Assembly: GCA_963727765.1 (NCBI GenBank)
Contig: CAVSGZ010000012.1
Span: forward strand, 214,913-278,912
Length of the DNA stretch: 64,000 bases
From: FEN-299 sp963727765
Lineage (GTDB): Bacteria; Acidobacteriota; Vicinamibacteria; Vicinamibacterales; Fen-181
Reading direction: 5' to 3'
This document shows positions 57,237 through 64,000 of this stretch, one piece after another (position 1 is the first letter of the stretch; each line of letters starts with the position of its first letter). Under the pieces are notes generated by a model. It was not told the origin of the DNA. It saw only the letters and a program-made list of their open reading frames with translations, and made no database searches. The position numbers and the translations under genes are program-made.

Positions 57237-58606
57237 GCCCTTCGCTCTCGAACCGGCAGCCGCTCATCGACGAACTGCTCCGGCGATTCGCCGCGGCGCT
57301 TCGCGGGTCGCAGCTCTATGCGCCCTCGCATCCGCTGGTGACGCGCAACACGGTGGCCTTCACCGACGCGCTGCTCCAGCTGCTGGCCACGACGCCGTCG
57401 CTGTCGATCGGGCTGGTGGTCGACGAGATCGTCGTGGGCGACCAGCCGATGCCTCGCGGCGCGGCCGGGCTCGGCGATCTGTTCGGCAGGCTGAAAGCCA
57501 GGGGCATCGAGCGGATCTCGTTCGAGAGCGGGGTCACCGCCGCCGAACTGCAGGCCGCCGTCGACGCGCTCTGCCGCTTGCTCCGCGCGAGCGCCACCGA
57601 GGAGGCGGCCGCCCTCGACCTGCCGCACGTGCACGTCGGCGTCCTGCACACCGACAGGCGCGCGGCGGCGCACCCTCTCGACATGGCCACGATCCGCACG
57701 CTCCACGAGCAGGCGGCGTCCACCATGCAGGCCGTGTGGCGCTGGGCCCGGCAGGAGGAGGACGCCGACGCCTCGGGCGCGGTCAGCGTGGTGGGCGAGC
57801 TGGCGCAGGCGATGAGCCAGAACCGCGAGGCGCTGATGGCGCTGACCTCCATCCGCGCCTCCGACGACTACACGTTCACGCACGGGGTGAACGTGGCGAT
57901 CCTCATGATGGTGCAGGCGCAGGGGCTCGGGATCGAAGGCCCGCTGCTGCGCGAGTTCGGCATCGCCGGCCTGCTGCACGACATCGGCATGGCCCGGACG
58001 CCAAGCGCGCTGCTCGCCAGGCCGGCCGGGCTCGATGACCAGGAGATGGCCATCGTCCGCCGCCATCCCGTCGACGGCGCGCAGATCCTGCGAAAGACGA
58101 CCGGCCTGACGCCGATCGCGGCCATCGTGGCGTTCGAGCACCACCTGCGGCTCGACGGCACCGGCTATCCGGCCGGCCTCGAGCGCGACCCGCTCAACCT
58201 GGCCACCATGCTGTGCTCCATCGCCGACGTCTACGACGCCATGCGGTCCGAGCGGCCCTACCAGCAGGCCCACCCGGCCGAGCGGATTCTCGAGGTGCTC
58301 AGGCGCGGCGAAGGGCGGGCCTTCGAAAGCCACCTGGTCCGCCGGTTCGTGCAGCTGATGGGGCTCTACCCGGTCGGGTCGCTGGTCCGGCTCAACACGG
58401 GCGCCTGCGCCGTGGTGCTGCGCCCCTCGCCCGAGGATCCGCGCCGGCCCCGCGTGCGCGTGGTCTACGCGCCCGACGGGCACCGTCTCGAGGTGCCCTA
58501 CGACATCGATCTCTCGGACGTCGAGCCCGCGCCGAATCGCTCGTCGTCGGTCACCGGACCGGTGGCCGCGCCCGAAGCAGAGTTTGATCCTCTCACGGTG
58601 ATGTAG
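57233..58606 (+). CDS. HD-GYP phosphodiesterase-type protein
   Basis: A 457-residue protein. The N-terminal region (about 1-150) shares the LYAPSHPLVTRN and LVVDEIVVGDQP pattern with the HEAT protein upstream. The C-terminal HD-GYP domain has SDDYTFTHGVNVAILMM, GLLHDIGMARTP, RRHPVDGAQILR and FEHHLRLDGTGYP, so the metal ligands and GYP loop are intact. Such domains break down cyclic di-GMP. It is cotranslated with the HEAT protein. Confidence 0.88.
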   Translation: MSPSLSNRQPLIDELLRRFAAALRGSQLYAPSHPLVTRNTVAFTDALLQLLATTPSLSIGLVVDEIVVGDQPMPRGAAGLGDLFGRLKARGIERISFESGVTAAELQAAVDALCRLLRASATEEAAALDLPHVHVGVLHTDRRAAAHPLDMATIRTLHEQAASTMQAVWRWARQEEDADASGAVSVVGELAQAMSQNREALMALTSIRASDDYTFTHGVNVAILMMVQAQGLGIEGPLLREFGIAGLLHDIGMARTPSALLARPAGLDDQEMAIVRRHPVDGAQILRKTTGLTPIAAIVAFEHHLRLDGTGYPAGLERDPLNLATMLCSIADVYDAMRSERPYQQAHPAERILEVLRRGEGRAFESHLVRRFVQLMGLYPVGSLVRLNTGACAVVLRPSPEDPRRPRVRVVYAPDGHRLEVPYDIDLSDVEPAPNRSSSVTGPVAAPEAEFDPLTVM

Positions 58607-58631
58607 ACAGGCTGGCGGCTTGCGGCTTGCG

Positions 58632-58750
58632 GCCGGCACTGGAGAGCCAGGCGCGGACCGGGTCGGCGCGCAGGGCGAATTGCGAGGTCCGCCGAGCTGA
58701 GCCCGGAGCCGACGAACCGGGCCACGACTGGCGCCTCATCAGCCGGCCGG
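58632..58750 (+). repeat. ~110-bp inverted-repeat element, copy 3
   Basis: A full copy from GGCCGGCACTGGAGAGCC to GGCGCCTCATCAGCCGGCC in the convergent gap between the HD-GYP gene and the receiver gene. Confidence 0.8.
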
Positions 58751-58770
58751 CCAGGAGGCCGGCCCCACCG

Positions 58771-59133
58771 TCAAGCCCTCTGGGCGAGGGCGCCTTTGAC
58801 CGCCTCGAGCAGCGCGGCGCGCGTGACCGGCTTGACCAGGAACGCGGCGCCCGACCGCTCGGCTTGCTCGCGCAGCGTCGGATCCTCGTAGCCGGTCAGC
58901 ACGACGATCGGCAGGCCGGGATGATGGTCGTGCGCCAGGATGGCGAGCTGCAAGCCGTTGAATGCGCCGAGGCGGATGTCGGTGAGCAGCAGCGCAGGCC
59001 GCGTCGCCGCCAGCTGCGCCTTGGCGTCCTGGTACCGGCTGCAGGCCACCGTGTCGTAGCCGGCATCCTGCAGGACCTCGGTCAGGTACCTCAGCACCTG
59101 CAGGTCGTCGTCGACGACGAGGATCAGGTCCAC
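58771..59133 (-). CDS. Single-domain response regulator
   Basis: A 120-residue CheY-like receiver with all key residues: VVDDD (residues 6-10), the phosphorylation Asp in LLTDIRLG (D52), the Thr in VVLTGYED and the Lys in FLVKPV. It has no output domain. It starts 5 bases after the sigma54-type AAA+ gene on the same strand, so it may act with that protein as a split regulator. Confidence 0.9.
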   Translation of the reverse strand: MDLILVVDDDLQVLRYLTEVLQDAGYDTVACSRYQDAKAQLAATRPALLLTDIRLGAFNGLQLAILAHDHHPGLPIVVLTGYEDPTLREQAERSGAAFLVKPVTRAALLEAVKGALAQRA

Positions 59134-59138
59134 GATGC

Positions 59139-60293
59139 TCAGGCCTCCACGCGCCGCCGGTCGTCGGGCGTCGAAGCCGCCGCGGCGTCCGCTCCGCCGC
59201 CTTCGAGCCGCGCGGGCAGGTTGCGGAACCGCTGGAACGGCATCTGGCAGTCGTGCTTGCGCAGGAAGTTCAGGAAGCGCTTGTAGTCGGTCTCGGCCAT
59301 GTTGAACAGCTGCACGAGAATCCGGTAGCTTCCGCGCGTCTGCTCGAGTCCGCGGCCGATGAGCGCGCGCAGGTCATCGCGCGTCATGTCCCGCAGCATG
59401 AACGGCTCGTAGACGACCGTCCAGAATGACTCGCGCCGGTTGACCATGCGGTCGTACATCCGGTCGATCGCCGAGGCGCGCGCCGCTTCGCGAGCCGAGA
59501 CCGGCGCCGGCGGCGCGATCTCCGGCGGCAGGTCGGTCGGCACGATCAGGCCGTTGCGCGAGCGGAGCACGAGCCGCTCGACGAAGTTCCGGAGCTCGCG
59601 CACGTTGCCCGGCCATCCGTAGGCCACCAGCTGCGCCATCGCCTCGGGCAGGATCTCGGGGACCGGCATGCCGTGGCGCGCCGCGTAGAACGCCATGAAG
59701 TGATTCAGCAGATCCGGGATGTCGTCGCGGCGGTCGCGCAGCGCCGGCACCGTCAGGTGAATCACGTTGAGGCGGTAGTAGAGATCCTCGCGGAAGTCCT
59801 TGGCGGCGATCCGCTCGACCAGGTTGCGGTTGGTCGCCGCGATCACGCGGACGTTGACGCGGGCCTGGGCGCGCTCGGCGCCGACGCGCTGGATCTCGCC
59901 GCTCTCGAGGAAGCGGAGCAGCAGGGCCTGCATCCGCAGGCTCATCTCCCCGACTTCGTCCATGAAGATCGTGCCGTTGTGCGACGTCTCGAGCAGCCCC
60001 GGCTTGTCGCGGTAGGCGCCGGTGAAGGAGCCGCGCACGTGCCCGAACAGCTCGGATTCGAGCAGCGAATCGGGCAGCCCTGCGCAGTTGATGGTGACCA
60101 GCGGGGCGTGCGAGCGGTTGCTGTGCTGGTGAATGAGGCGCGCGAGGATTTCCTTGCCGACGCCGCTCTCGCCGGTGATGAGCACCTTGGCGTCCGACTT
60201 GGCCGCGTACTCGAGCTCCTGCCGGAGGTCCACGATGGCCGGGCTTTGGCCGATGAGCTGAGCGGTCTCGTCCTGCATCTTGCCTGGGTCCAC
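59139..60293 (-). CDS. Sigma54-interacting AAA+ protein without a receiver
   Basis: A 384-residue NtrC-type ATPase. Walker A is GESGVGKE (41-48), the sigma54-contact loop is GSFTGA (88-93, where GAFTGA is usual), Walker B is TIFMDEVGEM, and YGWPGNVRELRNFVERLV closes the AAA+ part. There is no N-terminal receiver. The C-terminal ~130 residues lack a clear Fis-type helix-turn-helix; a segment SYRILVQLFNMAETDYKRFL may be a variant of it. The start is GTG (60293), or ATG 60278. The separate receiver gene downstream probably supplies the signal input. Confidence 0.85.
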   Translation of the reverse strand: MDPGKMQDETAQLIGQSPAIVDLRQELEYAAKSDAKVLITGESGVGKEILARLIHQHSNRSHAPLVTINCAGLPDSLLESELFGHVRGSFTGAYRDKPGLLETSHNGTIFMDEVGEMSLRMQALLLRFLESGEIQRVGAERAQARVNVRVIAATNRNLVERIAAKDFREDLYYRLNVIHLTVPALRDRRDDIPDLLNHFMAFYAARHGMPVPEILPEAMAQLVAYGWPGNVRELRNFVERLVLRSRNGLIVPTDLPPEIAPPAPVSAREAARASAIDRMYDRMVNRRESFWTVVYEPFMLRDMTRDDLRALIGRGLEQTRGSYRILVQLFNMAETDYKRFLNFLRKHDCQMPFQRFRNLPARLEGGGADAAAASTPDDRRRVEA

Positions 60294-60314
60294 CAGGTAC
60301 CAATCGGGTCTGCT

Positions 60315-60342
60315 ATTCTCCTTATCGGTCGAGAATAGTCAA
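60315..60342 (-). promoter_or_regulatory. Sigma70-type promoter for the AAA+/receiver pair
   Basis: On the minus strand, TTGACT (60337-60342), 16 bases, GAGAAT (60315-60320). The predicted start is about 15 bases before the GTG. Confidence 0.5.
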
Positions 60343-60457
60343 CTCCATTAGACCTTTCAGCCTAGCGCTGGAAGAAAGTCCCGTCAACTGATGAGTATTT
60401 TCTGCCCCGACTTTTCGTGCAACTGGCGTTGTGCGCCCTCGGCGGCCCGGCCCGCGG

Positions 60458-61609
60458 CTACTCGCCCGAGAGTCGAACGCAGTTCTTGCCGGCCGCCTTG
60501 GCGGCGTAGAGCGCGCGGTCGGCGCGCCCGATGAGGTCGTGCGCCGTGTGCTCGCCGTCGAGCACGGCCACGCCCACGCTGATGGTGGGATGGCTGCCTG
60601 GCGGGATCCGCAGGGGATCGAACCGGTACTGCTCGATGCGCTGGCGGATGCGCTCCGCGCTCTGGACCGCGCTGGCCGGGCCGCTGCCCGGCATCAGGAT
60701 GGCGAACTCCTCGCCGCCGTACCGCGTGCAGACGTCGAAGGCGCGGACCGAGCGGCGCAAGGTGTCCGAGATCGCCCGCAGCACCTGGTCGCCCACGAGG
60801 TGCCCGAACCGGTCGTTGAAGCTCTTGAAGTTGTCGGCGTCGATGACGAGCAGCGCGAGGTCGAGGCTGTAGCGGCGGGCGCGTTCGATTTCCTCGTCGA
60901 TGCGCGTCTCGAAGTAGCGGCGGTTGAAGAGCGCCGTGAGCGGGTCAACCGCGGCGGCGTGCGCCAGCGCCCGGTTCTCGCGCCTCAGCCGCGCCGAGGT
61001 CAGGCCGAGGGCGGCCGGGGCCGCCATCGCCCGCGCCACGGTCAGATCGGTGCGGGTGAACGGCTGCAGGTCCGCCCGGTCGGCCAGCGTGATCACGCCG
61101 AGGCCGCGCGCCTCGGCGGTGAGCGGAAGCGCCATGAACGAGCCGGTGCGATAGCGCCGCCGGCGCGGCGCGGTTCGCAGCTCGCGCCCGGCGTCAACGA
61201 CAAGCCGCGGCTGGCGCGAGGTGAACACCTCGCCAATGACGCCGCTGCCCGGCGTGATCCGGAGGTCTTCGACGAGCACCGTCGGGTAGCCGCGGGTGGC
61301 CGCGATGGTGAGGCGGCCGAGCGAGTCGTCGTACAAGGCGATTGCCGCCTGCTGGGCGTCAACCCGCTCGGCCATTGTGTCGAGGATGAGGCGCGAGAGC
61401 GGCCCGATTTCGTTGACCAGTCCGAGGCGCCGCGAGAAGGTGTAGAGGTCCCCCACCAGGCGCTCGCAGTGGGCGCGGCCGGCCAGCCAGCCGGTGGTCT
61501 CGGCCACCAGCAGGTCGGCGGCGGCCCGCTCGTCTCGCAGGGCCTGGACGGCAGGCCAGAGGCTGCCCAGCCGCCTGAGGTCGGATTCGGTCAGGTCTAC
61601 ATGCTGCAC
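60458..61609 (-). CDS. GAF-GGDEF diguanylate cyclase
   Basis: A 383-residue protein. Residues about 60-205 form a GAF domain. The GGDEF domain follows (DPLTALFNRRYFE) with the active site RYGGEEFAIL (GGEEF at 298-302) and an intact inhibitory site RAFD at 289-292, five residues before it. It should make cyclic di-GMP under product control. The start is GTG. It is on the same strand as, and upstream of, the AAA+/receiver pair, with a 164-base gap that contains the promoter of that pair. Confidence 0.88.
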   Translation of the reverse strand: MQHVDLTESDLRRLGSLWPAVQALRDERAAADLLVAETTGWLAGRAHCERLVGDLYTFSRRLGLVNEIGPLSRLILDTMAERVDAQQAAIALYDDSLGRLTIAATRGYPTVLVEDLRITPGSGVIGEVFTSRQPRLVVDAGRELRTAPRRRRYRTGSFMALPLTAEARGLGVITLADRADLQPFTRTDLTVARAMAAPAALGLTSARLRRENRALAHAAAVDPLTALFNRRYFETRIDEEIERARRYSLDLALLVIDADNFKSFNDRFGHLVGDQVLRAISDTLRRSVRAFDVCTRYGGEEFAILMPGSGPASAVQSAERIRQRIEQYRFDPLRIPPGSHPTISVGVAVLDGEHTAHDLIGRADRALYAAKAAGKNCVRLSGE

Positions 61610-61639
61610 GTCGTTCGATCCGCTCTTCGGGGGGCGACA

Positions 61640-61830
61640 GACGACTCGACTGAAAATGCGGAGGCATCATTCGTACCAGCTCGGCCTTTTGATATTTGTG
61701 GCCAGAATTCGAAATTACACTTCTCTTGGGCCAACCAAAGTCTCCACAAGGGAAGCCTAAACATTACTTTTCATACAGTGGCGGAGTTCACCGATTCCGC
61801 CAAACATGAGGAGTTTATTCTCCTCGACCG
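61640..61830 (+). other. AT-rich intergenic stretch with two small hairpins
   Basis: The 346-base gap 61610-61955 has no gene I can support. It is much richer in A and T than the rest of the window. It holds two close stem-loops: TGGCGGA / TCCGCCA (61779-61785 with 61796-61802) and GAGGAG-TTTATT-CTCCTC (61808-61825). It may be a regulatory leader for the small gene at 61956 or a region of foreign origin. Confidence 0.4.
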
Positions 61831-61955
61831 TGGATTACTGACATCCTCATTGGCGTGGCCCGCCAGTTTCATGTGTGTTTCGCGCAAGAGCTGCCGGGGA
61901 ACACAGTTTGCTTAAGACGTCGTCGTTCAGTTCAGCCGCGAGCCCGAGGAAGCGT

Positions 61956-62180
61956 ATGGAAATCCATCTCGTGTCATCGCTCACCCCGGACGACGAGAGT
62001 CGTCTGGCGCCGAAGGTGCTCGCCGCCATCGGCAGAGTGCTCGACGGCCTGCCGGTGACATATTCGGTTCGCATCGAGACCGCGTCGGGCGGCGCCATCC
62101 ATCACAACCACAGGGCCACCGGGTTCGCTGGCGAAGACGACGAGCGGACGAACGGCAACAGGAACAGCGCCCGCGGGTAA
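61956..62180 (+). CDS. Small hypothetical protein
   Basis: A 74-residue frame from ATG with a GAGGAAG site just upstream. The product starts MEIHLVSSLTPDDESRLAP and has VLDGLPVTYSVRIETASG and IHHNHRATG; it resembles no family I know. The codon pattern is GC-rich at third positions, as in its neighbours, which supports a real gene. It follows the AT-rich region. Confidence 0.45.
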   Translation: MEIHLVSSLTPDDESRLAPKVLAAIGRVLDGLPVTYSVRIETASGGAIHHNHRATGFAGEDDERTNGNRNSARG

Positions 62181-62225
62181 CACAGGGCTTCAGCCCTGCG
62201 CCCCGCCGGCTTCAGCCGTGCGCCA
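62179..62225. repeat. CAGGGCTTCAGCCCTG palindromic repeat
   Basis: CAGGGCTTCAGCCCTG and CCGGCTTCAGCCGTGCGCC lie side by side, a palindrome type related to the GCGCAGGCCT element in tsaD. Confidence 0.55.
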
Positions 62226-62231
62226 ATCGCC

Positions 62232-62237
62232 TACAAT
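62232..62237 (+). promoter_or_regulatory. Putative -10 box for the TIGR03790 gene (leaderless)
   Basis: TACAAT 7 bases before the ATG at 62245. Confidence 0.4.
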
Positions 62238-62244
62238 GCAGTGG

Positions 62245-64000
62245 ATGATGCGCGCTCCCCTGCTCCTGCTGTCGACCCTCGTTGCGTGCCTGCTCGCCGC
62301 GCCAGTCCTCGCCCAGTCCGGTGACAACGTCCTGCTCGTCGTCAACCAGGCGTCGGCCGACTCGGTGAGGGTCGCCGAGCACTACGCCCGCGTTCGCGGC
62401 GTGCCGCAGGCGCAGGTGCTGCGCGTCACCGTGGACGCGGCGGCCGACGAGATCGATCGCGCAGTGTTCGAGAGCCAGATCCTCTCTCCCATTGCCGCGT
62501 GGATTCGGCGCGCCTCGGCCCAGGACCTTATCCTCTACATCGTTCTCACCAAGGGGATTCCGCTTCGCATCCGCGGGACCACCGGAAGAAATGGGACCGT
62601 GGCGAGCGTCGATTCCGAGCTGACGCTGCTCTACCGCCGGCTGGCGGGTGAGGATCCGTCGCTGGTCGGGCCGCTCGCCAACCCCTATTTCCTGGGCGAC
62701 GCGCCAGTCGCCGAGGCCCGGCCCTTCAGCCACAAGGCGCTCGACATCTACCTGGTCACGCGGCTCGACGGCTACACCGTGGACGATGTGCTGAAGCTGA
62801 TCGATCGCGGGGCCGCGCCGGTCAGGGAGGGGCGCATCCTGCTCGACCAGCGGGCGGCCGCGGACAATGGCGGCGGGAATACCTGGCTGCAGAAGACGGC
62901 CGACTGGATGGCGGGCCACGGCTTCGGCGACCGGGTGGTGCTCGAAACGACCGGCAAGGCGGCCCTCGGTGAGAAGAACCTGCTCGGCTATTTCTCGTGG
63001 GGGTCGAACGACCCGGCGATCACCATGCGGACGCTCGGTCTCGGCTTCGTGCCCGGGGCGATTGCCGGCATGTTCGTCAGCACCGACGCGCGGACGTTTC
63101 GCGAGCCTCCGGCCGGCTGGGCGACGGGACCATGGATTCGATCAGCGGAAGTACTGGGCCAACTCGCCACAGTCGCTCTCGGGCGATCTCATCCGCGAAG
63201 GCGTCACCGGCGTGGCCGGCCACGTGGCCGAGCCATATCTCGACGCCACCATCCGCCCGAACATCCTCTTCCCCGCCTACCTCTCGGGCTTCAATCTCGC
63301 GGAGTCCTTCTACCTGGCGATGCCGTTTGTGAGCTGGCAGACCGTCATCGTCGGGGACCCGTTGTGCGCGCCGTTCCCGCGCAAGGCGCTCCACGATAAT
63401 GACTCCGGGATTGATTTCGCCACCGGTCTGCCCGCCCTTTTCTCGGCCCGCCGGCTGCGCGTGGTGCTCGCGCGCGGCGTCAAGCCCGACGCGGCCCCCC
63501 TGCTGCTTCGCGCAGAGGCGCGCGCGGCCAGGGACGACCAGGCGGGCGCGCAGGCGGCGCTCGAGGAGGCGACGGCGATCGACGCGCGGATCGCGGACGC
63601 CCAGATGCTGCTGGCGCAGCGCTACGAGCAGAACCACGAGTGGGACAAGGCGATCGAGCGCTACCGCCTGACCCTGGCGGTGAATCCGGACAACCCGGTG
63701 GCCTTGAACAACCTCGCCTACGGCCTGGCCGTGCGGCAGCATCAGCCCGCAGAGGCGCTTCCCTACGCCGAGCGGGCGCTATCGCTCGCGCCCCGCAGCC
63801 CGACGCTTGCCGACACCCTGGCGTGGGTCCGGCACCTGCTGGGTCGGGACTTGGAGGCGGCGCCGATGATGGCCAACATCGTGAAGGCGCTGCCGGCGAA
63901 TGCCGAAATTCGCCTCCACGCCGCGGTGGTCTATGCCGCCATCGGCAAGCTCGAAGAGGCCGCCACGGAACTGAAGGAAGCGCTACGACTGGACCCGGCG
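62245..64000 (+). CDS. TIGR03790-family exported protein with TPR tail, frameshifted, partial
   Basis: The gene runs off the window. The N-terminal part has a signal peptide (MMRAPLLLLSTLVACLLAAP) and the TIGR03790 pattern (VLLVVNQASADSVRVAEHY, LILYIVLTKGIPLRIRG, YFSWGSNDP), family function unknown. The frame breaks near 63136: GGATTCGATC should be GGATCGATC, so that GPWIDQRKYWANSPQSLSG reads through to REGVTGVAGHVAEPY. After residue ~400 come TPR-like repeats (YRLTLAVNPDNPVALNNLAY, ALPYAERALSLAPRSPTLAD). It probably works in the envelope. ATG 62236 is an alternative start. Confidence 0.78.

Overview
The window is about 64 kb of GC-rich bacterial chromosome with strong third-position GC bias. 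A TonB-dependent/Oar-type receptor, a TIGR03790-type secreted protein, a sulfatase with its maturase, a Tes/MJ0619-like radical SAM protein and many short intergenic repeats together suggest an Acidobacteriota genome, most likely Vicinamibacteria-like. That placement is an inference; there is no rRNA, tRNA, CRISPR array, prophage or insertion sequence to confirm it.

Layout. 1-12 kb: receptor C-terminus, secreted M1-like peptidase, isoaspartyl dipeptidase plus YfcC-type carrier, glutamate dehydrogenase, arylsulfatase plus anaerobic sulfatase maturase. 12-18 kb: two overlapping PEP/pyruvate-binding (PPDK_N-like) paralogues, the second with an N-terminal GAF-like domain and a C-terminal nucleotidyltransferase domain, then a metallophosphoesterase. 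18-22 kb: TPR/aspartyl protease, NuoI, NuoB, ferredoxin and an IclR regulator. 22-31 kb: lipA, pyruvate dehydrogenase E1alpha, E1beta and E2, a DsrMK/HdrED-like membrane electron-transfer pair and a cysteine desulfurase. 31-40 kb: YbaK deacylase, serine hydrolase, GDPD, methyltransferase, the large radical SAM protein, folE, a degenerate receiver, PilZ, GGCT and GNAT. 40-46 kb: a double ABC exporter operon. 46-54 kb: a TSUP carrier, YjbQ, tsaD, mtnA and a nucleoside-salvage operon (deoA, nupC, punA, cdd). 54-64 kb: a four-helix-bundle gene between repeat arrays, then HEAT and HD-GYP proteins, a receiver, a sigma54-type AAA+ protein, a GAF-GGDEF cyclase and the start of a TIGR03790/TPR protein.

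Several genes work together: lipA supplies lipoate for the E2 encoded beside it; the maturase activates the neighbouring Cys-type sulfatase; deoA-nupC-punA-cdd import and break down nucleosides; PilZ, HD-GYP and GGDEF proteins bind, degrade and make cyclic di-GMP.

Two things stand out at the genome level. Intergenic space is packed with at least four repeat families: modular 19-21 nt ATCGG arrays, a ~110 bp MITE-like element, short-period GGGATC/GGGCTC arrays, and a GCGCAGGCCT palindrome that also sits in frame inside two proteins. Four conserved genes (sulfatase, GAF/PEP-binding protein, pdhA, TIGR03790) each carry one extra base that breaks the frame, which looks more like sequencing or assembly error than decay.
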